NCBI GenBank assembly: GCA_016934265.1
Contig: JAFGTF010000122.1
Location: 1-38,464 of the forward strand
Direction of reading: 5' to 3'
DNA length: 38,464 nucleotides
DNA from: Spirochaetota bacterium
GTDB lineage: Bacteria > Spirochaetota > B62-G9 > DRHN01
Below the pieces are notes generated by a model. It was not told the origin of the DNA, did no database searches, and worked only from the letters and a program-made list of their open reading frames with translations. Shown here piece after piece: positions 17,248-24,782 of the stretch. The first letter of the stretch is position 1. Each line of letters begins with the position of its first letter. The translations under genes and the position numbers were made by a program.

Positions 17248-17411
17248 ACGCGGCCGTCCCCCCGTGGTGATACATTTCGGATGAGTGTAAATGATAAGCG
17301 AAGTCCCCGGTATCGAACAGTATAAATTATTTGACTGTCACCACCGACTTACCGGGAGGCATGTTTTCTTAGAAAATGTATAAGGGGTATGTTGACAGCA
17401 ATGTAGGTAGT

Positions 17412-17766
17412 AAAACGGAAAGCCCCCTGAAGACAGTCTACGCAGGAACAATACTCAGGAAGGAATAATTTATCCAAAGCATCCTGGAAAGACTCTGAAA
17501 TAAAGCTCTAAAGCACAACAATATATCTAACCGAAACCAGATGAAGGCAACACTATAAGCGGATGATATTCTTCGTTGCATATCGGTGTATTACAACGTA
17601 TCGAAAAAAGAATCAAAAATACCACGCAAGATAAGTGTTTATCTTTTTAAAAGAAAATGGGGGATCTTCAAATAAGCAAATCAGACAACTCGCAGGGGAA
17701 ACAGGCCCTATAGCGGTATCGAAACCTATGTCAAAGGATGCGCCATCGACCGGGAACCGACCGCTC
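17412..17766 (+). pseudogene. Decayed C-terminal region of a REP-associated (Y1-type) transposase with DnaA-like helix-turn-helix
   Basis: One frame reads VYAGTILRKE, stop, FIQSILERL, stop, NKALKHNN...MKATL, stop (17556), ADDILRCISVYYNVSKKESK and ISVYLFKRKWG. After a frameshift near 17660 another frame continues SNKQIRQLAGETGPIAVSK. Joined, these match the tail of RAYT-like transposases: an ILG-EEFI segment, a DnaA domain IV-like unit, and a YLxKRxxGxSNKEIxxxFGxxxxxAVSK helix-turn-helix. At least three in-frame stops (17466, 17496, 17556) and one frameshift show it is dead. The Y1 catalytic half is not visible upstream. It may be the relic of the enzyme that moved the REP-like repeats of this window (inference). 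Confidence 0.6.
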
Positions 17767-17805
17767 TTTCGGCAAGACAATATCAGAGATGAAAAAAAAT
17801 TTATC

Positions 17806-18606
17806 CTATGCCGAGACCTTACCCCTTACCATTACATCGAACCGCCTGTTTTCAAGGAGAGGCAGCTTCTCTCTCGTTCCGTCTATCACGGAGAGGTCCA
17901 TGTCGTACGCATAAATTCCCTCCTCCACGCCGAGGCCCGCGACATTCACGCCCCACGGGTTCGCCACCATGCTCCTGCCGACCCACCACCGGCCTGTCTG
18001 GTTCGCGGTCGCGACGAAGATGGAATTGTCCAGCGCGCGTGAACGGATGTTAAGGAGCCAGTGGTCGTGATTCGGCTGGAAGAAGCAGGCGGGTAGGAAC
18101 ACGGCCTCCGCCCCCTGCACGGCGTAATGACGGAAAATTTCCGGAAAGCGGATGTCGTAGCATACAGCGACACCGAACCTCAGGCCGTCCAGCTCGCATA
18201 AAAGCGGCTCTTTTCCATATGCAATACCGCTCGACTCCGCGTACCCGAAGGCGTCGAAGAGGTGCATCTTCCGGTATTTCCCGCGAACCTCCCCCTTCCG
18301 GTCGAATACGATACAGGTGTTGAATACCTTGTCGCCCTCTTTCTCGAAGAAGGACCCTCCGATCAGATTAACTCCGTTCTCTTTTGCAAACCCTGAAAGC
18401 AGATCGGTAAGGCAGGAGGGAACCGAATGCGCGTGTTTCACCGCCTCGACCGGCTTCACGACGATCTCGAACATCTCCGGTAATATAATGAAGTCCGGCC
18501 TCTGTTGGGATGCCGTCTTCAAGAGGGATACCGCAGTATCGATGTTCTTCCGCGCGTCCTTCCCGGACTCGAACTGTATTCCGCAGATCCTGTACGTTCG
18601 CCCCAT
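17806..18606 (-). CDS. Carbon-nitrogen hydrolase (nitrilase superfamily, omega-amidase-like)
   Basis: 266 residues from the ATG at 18606. The nitrilase triad is complete: E44 in ILPEMF, K113 in KYRKMHLF and C149 in VAVCYDIRFPE. The CYDIRFPE and MHLFD contexts are those of Nit2/omega-amidase-type enzymes, which hydrolyse small amides such as alpha-ketoglutaramate, but related amidases cannot be excluded. A GTG four codons earlier (18618) is also in frame. I prefer the ATG because GGGGGAG lies just upstream of it, although the spacing is short. Cytoplasmic, no signal peptide. The gene is divergent from the thioesterase at 18737 across a 130-bp spacer with AT-rich -10-like hexamers. Confidence 0.9.
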   Translation of the reverse strand: MGRTYRICGIQFESGKDARKNIDTAVSLLKTASQQRPDFIILPEMFEIVVKPVEAVKHAHSVPSCLTDLLSGFAKENGVNLIGGSFFEKEGDKVFNTCIVFDRKGEVRGKYRKMHLFDAFGYAESSGIAYGKEPLLCELDGLRFGVAVCYDIRFPEIFRHYAVQGAEAVFLPACFFQPNHDHWLLNIRSRALDNSIFVATANQTGRWWVGRSMVANPWGVNVAGLGVEEGIYAYDMDLSVIDGTREKLPLLENRRFDVMVRGKVSA

Positions 18607-18736
18607 TTGCTCCCCCACAAACCGTTTGATTGTATAGGTACTATAATACTACATTAACCGGTAATAGGATACTATCGCCGTCTGGGGTTCCGGTACCCGT
18701 AACGGAAATCATACTCATACTAAAAAGAAATGCATA

Positions 18737-19144
18737 ATGAATAAAGTCCAGATTACAATCCGCGTAAGGTACGTTGAAACCGACAGGATGGGGATTGCAC
18801 ACCACACGCACTACTTCTCATGGATGGAGCAGGCGCGCACGGAGCTGATGCGGCAAAACGGGCTCTCCTACCGGGACCTCGAGGAGAGAGGGTACATGCT
18901 CCCCGTCCGGGAGGCCCACTGCAGGTACAGGCATGCGCTCTCATACGACGACGAGGTCAAGATCCAGGCGGAGCTTTTAGAGATAGGCGGGGCGAGCCTG
19001 AAGATAGGCTACCGGCTGTACGGAAAGGACACCGGCATGCCCGCTGCGGAAGGCTATACGGTCCATCCATTTACGGATAAAAACGGCAAGATTGTCAAGG
19101 TACCTCGGTTTTTTTCCGCTTTGTTTCAGGATGGGAAAAAATAA
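18737..19144 (+). CDS. YbgC/FadM-type acyl-CoA thioesterase (4HBT hotdog fold)
   Basis: 135 residues, the normal length. The family signature is complete: residues 12-34, YVETDRMGIAHHTHYFSWME followed by QAR, with catalytic D16 and the conserved His, Tyr, Trp and Arg. The C-terminal half has the usual beta-strands ending in IVKVPRFFSALF. It should hydrolyse acyl-CoA thioesters in the cytoplasm; chain length is not readable. The ribosome binding site is weak (AAAGAA). It is not beside Tol-Pal genes, the usual home of YbgC, so a general housekeeping or CoA-recycling role is more likely. Transcribed alone. Confidence 0.9.
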   Translation: MNKVQITIRVRYVETDRMGIAHHTHYFSWMEQARTELMRQNGLSYRDLEERGYMLPVREAHCRYRHALSYDDEVKIQAELLEIGGASLKIGYRLYGKDTGMPAAEGYTVHPFTDKNGKIVKVPRFFSALFQDGKK

Positions 19145-19275
19145 CGGCCTGCGCCGGCTCTTGTATTCTCCGCTTCACCTGTCCGCGACAATCTCATATA
19201 CGTACGACGGATCATTCCGCAGGATGAAGAATCTCCTCTGTCGTGCCGCACCGACCGAAAGGGGAGCGTGAAACG

Positions 19276-20187
19276 CTAGCTCCCCCGTTTTCTCCCACCG
19301 ATCCTTTCTGAAAGCAGTCTCGTGTACTCCGGAGTTGTTCCGCAGCAACCGCCGATTATCGTCGCGCCTGCCTCTATCTCCCTCTCGAGACAGGCTATCA
19401 GGTCCAGAGCCGTCGTATCGAACACGGTTCTGTCTCCTTCTATCCGTGGAGTCCCGGCATTAGGATAGATAACAACCGGTCCGGTGGTGAGAGACCGCAT
19501 CTCGGCCGCCACCTGGATGTAATCGTCGAGCAGCCCGCAGTTCGCACCCACCGCGTCCGCACCGCAGTCTAAAAGCCTCTTCACCGATTCCTCGACGCCG
19601 TTGCCGAAGAGCGTCCTCAGCTCATCCTTCTTAGTGCGGTTGAATACGAGTGACACGAACACCGGAAGCCCCGATTCCTTTTTCAGCGCCTTCAGCGCGG
19701 CCGCCGCCTCGTTCAGGTCCATCATCGTTTCGACTATAAAAAGATCGACGCCGTTCGCCGCGAGCACCTCTCCCTGCGACGAAAAGGCGCTCAACGCATC
19801 ATCCTTTGTTAAATCCATCCCAAGCATCCGGCCGAGCGGGCCTATAGACCCCGCCACGTACCTGATCCCGGCATCCGGGTTTTGATCCTCGAACAGCCGG
19901 CGCGCCTCGACCGCGAGCCCGGCCCCCCGGGCGTTCAAATCCTCCATCATCCGTTCCTTGCCCTTCAGCCCGAGCTTGACGGAAGAGCCGCCGAACGTGT
20001 TCGTTTCCACGATCTGCGCCCCGGCCTCGAGATAGGAGAAGTGGACATCCCGCACCAAGTCCGGAGAAGAAACATTCCATTCCTCGGGGAGCTGATCGGT
20101 CGATATTCCCCGCGTAATAAGCTCCGTACCCATGGCGCCGTCTAAAACCAGATACTCTTCCCGCGCCTGCTTCACGATATCTCTCAT
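19276..20187 (-). CDS. Homocysteine S-methyltransferase-family protein (MetH N-terminal-domain-like)
   Basis: 303 residues from the ATG at 20187. LDGAMGTEL (15-23) and ETNTFGGSS (61-69) are the TIM-barrel signatures. The zinc-binding cysteines are C217 (GANCGLL), C281 and C282 (GGCCGTTP). The family transfers a methyl group to homocysteine thiolate. No folate- or cobalamin-binding domain is attached, so the donor is either a separate corrinoid protein or a small molecule such as S-methylmethionine. The frame continues upstream to 20298, but GAGGTGAGG stands right before 20187 and the promoter lies inside the extension. It diverges from the response regulator at 20324, with overlapping promoters. 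Confidence 0.9.
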   Translation of the reverse strand: MRDIVKQAREEYLVLDGAMGTELITRGISTDQLPEEWNVSSPDLVRDVHFSYLEAGAQIVETNTFGGSSVKLGLKGKERMMEDLNARGAGLAVEARRLFEDQNPDAGIRYVAGSIGPLGRMLGMDLTKDDALSAFSSQGEVLAANGVDLFIVETMMDLNEAAAALKALKKESGLPVFVSLVFNRTKKDELRTLFGNGVEESVKRLLDCGADAVGANCGLLDDYIQVAAEMRSLTTGPVVIYPNAGTPRIEGDRTVFDTTALDLIACLEREIEAGATIIGGCCGTTPEYTRLLSERIGGRKRGS

Positions 20188-20232
20188 GGCCCTCACCTCA
20201 CACGAATTGATAATAATATTATCTGAAAGAAA

Positions 20233-20261
20233 AGTATAAATATTGTGTAAAAACTTTTGAA
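20233..20261 (-). promoter_or_regulatory. Promoter of the homocysteine methyltransferase-like gene
   Basis: On the minus strand TTCAAA (20256-20261), 17 bases, TATACT (20233-20238). The predicted leader is about 40 nt. Its -35 hexamer overlaps that of the opposite promoter for the receiver gene. Confidence 0.55.
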
Positions 20262-20285
20262 TTCGTAATAAGAATGTCCTACAAT
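20257..20285 (+). promoter_or_regulatory. Promoter of the stand-alone receiver gene
   Basis: TTGAAT (20257-20262), a 17-base spacer, TACAAT (20280-20285). The expected start is near 20292, giving a 30-nt leader before the ATG at 20324. Because the two -35 elements occupy the same bases, polymerase cannot bind both promoters at once. Confidence 0.6.
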
Positions 20286-20323
20286 TATGGTACGACACAA
20301 CACGCTAGAAATGGGTCCTTGCC

Positions 20324-20686
20324 ATGAAAAAAACTGTGCTCGTATCCGAAGACGATCAAGACATAGCGGGCTTAATCCAGGAAATCATCGGGCGAAAGGG
20401 ATACGAGGCCGTCCTCACGAAGGACGGACAGCAGGCATACGAAGAGTTCAAGCGTCGCAAATATGATCTGGTCGTCACGGATCTGAAAATGCCCAGACTC
20501 GACGGCCTCTCCCTCGTAAAGCTCATAAGGGAAACTGACAAAGAGGTACCGATCGTCATCATCACAGGATACGGGTCCGAGAAAAACCGGGCGCTCCTTA
20601 AATCGTACGGGGTCGAGAAGATCCTCTCGAAGCCGTGTACCGTCAAAGAGATTTCCGAAGCGATCGGGAACACGATCGGAAAGTAG
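20324..20686 (+). CDS. Stand-alone CheY-like response regulator receiver
   Basis: 120 residues forming only a receiver domain. The acidic pocket is E9, D10 and D11, the phosphoacceptor is D53 (VVTDLKMPRLDG), and T81 (IITGYG) and K103 (LSKPC) complete the switch. There is no output domain, so it must signal by protein contact, as CheY or Spo0F do, or belong to a phosphorelay. No histidine kinase is nearby. The ribosome binding site is weak (GGGTCC). A short AAAGT/ACTTT hairpin with a T-run at 20680-20700 overlaps the stop and could be a weak terminator. The next gene, lnt, begins 272 bases later. Confidence 0.92.
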   Translation: MKKTVLVSEDDQDIAGLIQEIIGRKGYEAVLTKDGQQAYEEFKRRKYDLVVTDLKMPRLDGLSLVKLIRETDKEVPIVIITGYGSEKNRALLKSYGVEKILSKPCTVKEISEAIGNTIGK

Positions 20687-20763
20687 AAGACTCCACTTTT
20701 GACCTCTTATGCCGGACATACATATGAAATGAAACCGTCGTCCCTCTTCCGTATATCATAACG

Positions 20764-20818
20764 GCTTTTGGAAGAGGCGATACCGCTTTGAAAAAGACTA
20801 AACGGCTTTGAAAAAGAC
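20764..20818. repeat. Three iterated 14-bp units upstream of lnt
   Basis: GCTTTGAAAAAGAC occurs exactly at 20785-20798 and 20805-20818. A diverged copy, GCTTTTGGAAGAGGC, begins at 20764. The spacing is 20-21 bases, two helical turns, which would place a bound protein on the same DNA face. They lie about 140-195 bases before the lnt start codon. Regulatory meaning is inference. Confidence 0.45.
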
Positions 20819-20958
20819 GTCCCTTATCAAGCCGAGGGGGGATGCCATCGGCCCACCCGCATCCGACGGACGCGTATTCCCGCGAATGCCTTTTAGGCTT
20901 GCAGCTCATACGGGGGTCGGAGTATATTATGGAATCATTCCGACACAGGGGGTGAGTA

Positions 20959-22587
20959 ATGCAGGAGCCTAAATGGTACCTCGGTGTGTTACTGTCGTTC
21001 GTCACAGCGTTTCTACTGCTATTCGCCTACCCCACCTTCAACCTGAACTTTCTCGGTTTCATTGCGCTCGTTCCGGTCTTTTTCGTCGTATACCGGACGA
21101 CAGTCGCGAAGACGATCGGATACGGCATTCTGGCGGGATTCACCTTCTACTGCCTCTATCTGTTCTGGATGAACGCCTACCTCGCGGTGATCGGTGTGGC
21201 GTTCACCACACTGCTGTTCGGCGGCTACTTCGTCATCACCCTCATCATCATCAACCTCACAGCACGTGCATTCCCCCGCTACAGGGCCTTCATCACACCC
21301 TTCATCTGGATCGCGGTGGAATACGTGAGGAGCTTCGGATTTTTGTCCTTCACCTTCGGCTCCATGGGCTACTCGCAGCATAACTTCCTCAGGTTCATAC
21401 AGATCGCGGATATAGGAGGAGAGCCTCTCGTATCGTTTCTCGTCGTGTTTTTCAACGCCGCGCTCTGCGACTCCGTCATCCTGCTTCTCGATGATGAAAA
21501 AAAGCGGATACCGGCCGTCTTCAAAAAGGCGGTCCCCCCCATCGTCGCGGCATCGCTCATAGTCATCTCCGTTGTGTACGGATCGTTCAGGTTTTCCGAA
21601 CAGATCCCGCAGCAAAAGCGGCTGAAGCTCTCCCTCGTCCAGGCGCTGAGCAGCCCGAGGGCCGAGTGGAAACGTGAAAAATGGAAGACATTGAAGCGTC
21701 TCACCGACCTCTCGAAAGAAAGTATCGAGAAGAACGACGGCGTCGACCTCGTGGTGTGGACGGAGACCGCCGTACGAACGAGCCTTCGCCCGAACCTGCT
21801 ACACGGGACCTCCTATCATGAGAAGATACGCGACCTCGTCATCGAGCTGGATACCGAGTTCGTCATCGGATCACCGGATAACTTCTACCCGGGCGAAGGA
21901 GACAGTCTGATCATAAACGATCTAGACGAGGTGTACCCGTCGAAGGACAAGAACGAGATATGGACCAACAGTGCGTATTACCTGAGCCGAAGCGGCGAGA
22001 TACTAGGAAGATACGACAAGATCAAGCTCACCCCTTTCGGGGAGCACTTCCCCATCGGAAAAAAGCTGGGATTCCTCCAGCGGGTCCTGGATAAGTTCAC
22101 AGACAGCGCGGGATTCACCCCCGGTACGGGACATACGGTATTCGAAAACCCCAAGCTTCCATTCGGCGTGGTAATCTGCTGGGAGGGGACGTACGGCTAC
22201 TTCATACGGGAGTTCGTGAAGAACGGTGCGGAGTTCGTCATCAACATATCGAACGATATGTGGACAAAAACAAAAGCCGGTCATTTCCAGCATTTCAGCA
22301 TGACGAAGTTCCGGGCCGTCGAAAACCGTATCTGGTTCGCCCGGGCGGCGAACGACGGGGTCACCGCCATTATCAATCCGCGCGGTGAGGTCGTGAAGAT
22401 ACTGCCAATAAAAGAGGAGGGGTACCTGGTCGGGGAGGTCGGAGAACGGGTGAGGGAAACGTTCTATACTCGAAACGGGGACATACTTCCGAAGGTGAGC
22501 GTCTGGATACTGGGGCTTTCGTTCGCCGGTTCCGTCTACATGCTCATAAGAGGCCCGAAAAGAGGGAAAAACCGGCACCGTTCCTGA
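20959..22587 (+). CDS. lnt: Apolipoprotein N-acyltransferase
   Basis: 542 residues. The N-terminal half has about six hydrophobic segments and VEYVRSFGF. The C-terminal half is a nitrilase-like domain with the Lnt triad: E269 (VVWTETAVR), K354 (RYDKIKLTPFGEHFP, the PFGE loop included) and C407 (VVICWEG). It adds the third, N-linked acyl chain to lipoproteins at the periplasmic face of the inner membrane. That fits a diderm cell and the two large lipoproteins in this window. The ATG has GGGGTGAG five bases upstream. A final hydrophobic segment near the C-terminus (WILGLSFAGSVYMLI) matches the family. Transcribed alone. Confidence 0.95.
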   Translation: MQEPKWYLGVLLSFVTAFLLLFAYPTFNLNFLGFIALVPVFFVVYRTTVAKTIGYGILAGFTFYCLYLFWMNAYLAVIGVAFTTLLFGGYFVITLIIINLTARAFPRYRAFITPFIWIAVEYVRSFGFLSFTFGSMGYSQHNFLRFIQIADIGGEPLVSFLVVFFNAALCDSVILLLDDEKKRIPAVFKKAVPPIVAASLIVISVVYGSFRFSEQIPQQKRLKLSLVQALSSPRAEWKREKWKTLKRLTDLSKESIEKNDGVDLVVWTETAVRTSLRPNLLHGTSYHEKIRDLVIELDTEFVIGSPDNFYPGEGDSLIINDLDEVYPSKDKNEIWTNSAYYLSRSGEILGRYDKIKLTPFGEHFPIGKKLGFLQRVLDKFTDSAGFTPGTGHTVFENPKLPFGVVICWEGTYGYFIREFVKNGAEFVINISNDMWTKTKAGHFQHFSMTKFRAVENRIWFARAANDGVTAIINPRGEVVKILPIKEEGYLVGEVGERVRETFYTRNGDILPKVSVWILGLSFAGSVYMLIRGPKRGKNRHRS

Positions 22588-22995
22588 ATACGGCGCGGCT
22601 TCTTTCGATCGATGGCGGAAACCTGTTGAATCCTGCGGTCACTGCAGGCATGTCCGGAATACGAACGGAAAACCAATACCGCGCTTTTTCAATTTCGGAA
22701 CGTCTCCAATTCAGGCGTAATTCTTTGTGTATAAAACGTACTAATGATTAATAAGGAAATAGTTGCGGCGCTTTACCGGCATTTGTCCGTCACGACGGCT
22801 ATATACCTATGGTAGAGAATCTCGACGCATATGATACACGAATATCCATGCGTTCTTACCGACGAATCGCGGGAAATGTGAACAGGTACCCGTTATTCCT
22901 GTGTTCGTTTGTCAGTATCGACCGATTTGGAGAAGAATCAAACTTCCTGAAAATCAAAAAAGCGGCGGCAAGGCGGCGAAGCCGCGGAGACTCGG
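22588..22995. other. Intergenic region between lnt and the phosphatase gene
   Basis: No gene is recognised. CCTGC/GCAGG at 22632-22648 makes a small hairpin without a T-run. Immediately before the next gene GCGGC-GAA-GCCGC (22973-22985) can fold directly upstream of its GGAG ribosome binding site, and GCGGC is also present at 22962-22966 as an alternative partner. The middle is AT-rich and may contain the promoter, but no convincing hexamer pair is visible. Confidence 0.35.
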
Positions 22996-23601
22996 ATGCA
23001 GACAAGGAAGATCATACTCGTACGGCACGGCGAAAGTGTTTCGAACCGGAACAGAACCATAACGGGCCAGGGGGACGCCCCACTCACCCGAAACGGCAGA
23101 ACTGAGGCGAAGCGCGCCGCCCGGTTTATAACGCGAAAATTCGGCCGAAGCATAGACCTCATCATTTCAAGCCCCCTCTCCCGCGCGCGAGCCACCGCGA
23201 ATTGCATCGCCGACCGTGTCCGCGCCTCTATCGAGGTGAACGGTGCGCTCATGGAAGCCGACTTCGGGCGCTGGGAAGGGAAAAAGATGGCGGATATACG
23301 CCTGGAACCCGGCTGGGAAGAGTATGAAGGCGACCCGTTCCATTTCAGCTTTCCAGGCGGCGAATGCGTACAGGATGTGAAAAAGAGGGCTCTCTCTTTC
23401 AAGTCAAAGCTGCTTGTGCGGGAAGGGTGGCGAACCGCAGTAGTCGTCTCACACTACACGCCTATCGTCTTTCTCATGCTGAGCGTAATCGGGGACGTCG
23501 ATACGGTAAAAAGCCCCTTTAAGATCGAAAACGCTTCGGTGTCAATAGTTGAGATCGACGGGGACAGGGAGACGCTCGGGCTCGTTAACTACAAGCCCTG
23601 A
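22996..23601 (+). CDS. Histidine phosphatase / phosphoglycerate mutase-like protein
   Basis: 201 residues. The RHG motif is at residues 10-12 (ILVRHGESVSNRN) with the phospho-acceptor H11. SSPLSRARATA supplies the second Arg, E87 (LMEADFGRWEG) is the likely general acid, and H153 (VVVSHYTP) completes the pocket. This is the broad-specificity dPGM-like branch that includes CobC, sugar-phosphate phosphatases and GpmB. The substrate cannot be assigned without neighbours. The ATG has GGAG at six bases. No signal peptide. Confidence 0.9.
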   Translation: MQTRKIILVRHGESVSNRNRTITGQGDAPLTRNGRTEAKRAARFITRKFGRSIDLIISSPLSRARATANCIADRVRASIEVNGALMEADFGRWEGKKMADIRLEPGWEEYEGDPFHFSFPGGECVQDVKKRALSFKSKLLVREGWRTAVVVSHYTPIVFLMLSVIGDVDTVKSPFKIENASVSIVEIDGDRETLGLVNYKP

Positions 23602-23820
23602 CCCGTACCCGTATATACACGGTTATTGCCCGTATTAAGACGGAGGCAGGCAAATGTGGTCTGGTCTTCCGTTATAGGCTGCTCGTTTTCATTAAATGCG
23701 GACCGCGTCTTTTCATACATTGACCAACACCATTTTATGATTTGTATAGGCGGGTTGTTCCAAAAGGCATTGCTAAGAACGTTAGTCCGAAACAGTCTAT
23801 GTGCGTACCGGCGGGGATAC
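23602..23820. other. Intergenic, no gene recognised
   Basis: Open frames on both strands run through this stretch and the palindromic repeat that follows, but they lack start sites and recognisable domains. Nothing else is apparent. Confidence 0.4.
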
Positions 23821-23903
23821 AGATTGCTTCACGTGAAGACTCCGAAGCGGTCCTTTTCCAAAGGAGTTCGGCTCCTGCGGAGTCCCCACGTTCGCAATGA
23901 CCG
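23821..23903. repeat. Palindromic GATTGC...GCAATGAC element (MITE-like)
   Basis: GATTGC at 23822 is inverted at 23894 (GCAATG), CACGTGAAGACTCC is largely inverted as GGAGTCCCCACGT, and CCGAA pairs with TTCGG inside. The whole can fold into a long imperfect hairpin. Elements with exactly these GATTGCTTC and CGCAATGAC ends are a very common class of dispersed palindromic repeat in bacterial intergenic DNA. It lies between the convergent phosphatase and dehydratase-activase genes. Confidence 0.65.
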
Positions 23904-23951
23904 AGGTGTTTTCGGTCTCGCGATGAAACGGTTAGTGAAATTTTCAAACTT

Positions 23952-24761
23952 TTAGCGAGTTTTCACCGCCTCGTCCCGCGCGATGAACGCCGCGCCGAGC
24001 GCGCCTACTATCTGCGGGTCGCCGCTCACTTCTATGTCCATCTTGATCTTTTTCTTCATCGCATTTACCACGCCTTTGTTCTTGGCGACGCCGCCGGTGA
24101 GCATCACCTTCCGCTCGAGACCCACCCGGTGCGCCATGCCGCACACCCTGGCGGCGACGGCGTCCATGAGGCCACTGATGATCGATTCCTTCGGGCATCC
24201 CTCCGCAATGAGGGAAACGACCTCCGATTCCGCGAATACCGTGCACATGCTGGATATCGCCGCCGTCGTGTCCGCAGAGAGGGCTATTTCCCCCATCTGT
24301 TCGACCGTCACATCGAGCGTCCGGGCCATCACCTCCAAAAACTTCCCCGTTCCCGCTGCGCACTTGTCGTTCATGACGAAATCGAGACCCTTTCCGCCCG
24401 GCCCCACCTTGATAACCTTGCTGTCCTGGCCTCCGATATCGATGACGGTGCGGATTTCGTTATCTAGCTCATACGCGCCCCGTGCATGACAGCTCAGCTC
24501 TGTCACCGCCTTGTCGCCTATTTTCATATCCCCGTTTTTCGAGCCGTTGACCACCGCCTTCCTCCCGTATCCCGTTGTCACGATGAAATCGAACGAGGAC
24601 CGTTTTAAAGACGCCTTTTTGCACGTTTTCTCGAAGACTTCCTCCGCCGCGCGCTTCGAGTTGCTCCCAGTCGGTATAATATGGGTACAGATCACCTCGC
24701 CGTCTTTCAGGATTACCATCTCCGTGGAAACCGAACCGATATCAAGCCCTGCGGTAAGCAT
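23952..24761 (-). CDS. 2-Hydroxyacyl-CoA dehydratase activator (BadF/BcrA/HgdC ATPase family)
   Basis: 269 residues of the ASKHA ATPase fold. The phosphate-1 loop is GLDIGSVSTEMVILKDG (from residue 5), DIGGQDSKVI is at 108-117, and MLTGGVAKNKGV is at 220-231. The two cysteines that bridge a [4Fe-4S] cluster between the subunits of the homodimer are C134 (NDKCAAGTGKFLE) and C173 (SSMCTVFAESEVV). The protein injects an electron, driven by ATP, into the dehydratase encoded just upstream. AGGAG stands seven bases before the ATG. It is last of three genes, 21 bases after its neighbour. It is extremely oxygen sensitive in known relatives, which supports an anaerobic host. Confidence 0.95.
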   Translation of the reverse strand: MLTAGLDIGSVSTEMVILKDGEVICTHIIPTGSNSKRAAEEVFEKTCKKASLKRSSFDFIVTTGYGRKAVVNGSKNGDMKIGDKAVTELSCHARGAYELDNEIRTVIDIGGQDSKVIKVGPGGKGLDFVMNDKCAAGTGKFLEVMARTLDVTVEQMGEIALSADTTAAISSMCTVFAESEVVSLIAEGCPKESIISGLMDAVAARVCGMAHRVGLERKVMLTGGVAKNKGVVNAMKKKIKMDIEVSGDPQIVGALGAAFIARDEAVKTR

Positions 24762-24782
24762 GTTTTTCTCCTGTGAACTTAG

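Noticed and set aside
17248..17411. Possible riboswitch or promoter (TTGACA near 17392)
   Set aside because: No suitable -10 follows at 16-18 bases and no recognisable aptamer pairing was found.
20188..20298. 37-residue extension of the homocysteine methyltransferase-like protein
   Set aside because: It contains the promoter hexamers of its own gene, is AT-rich, and the ATG at 20187 has a strong ribosome binding site.
23626..23955. 109-residue plus-strand frame
   Set aside because: Its readable portion (LLHVKTPKRSF...HVRNDRG) is translation of the dispersed palindromic repeat, a familiar false ORF.
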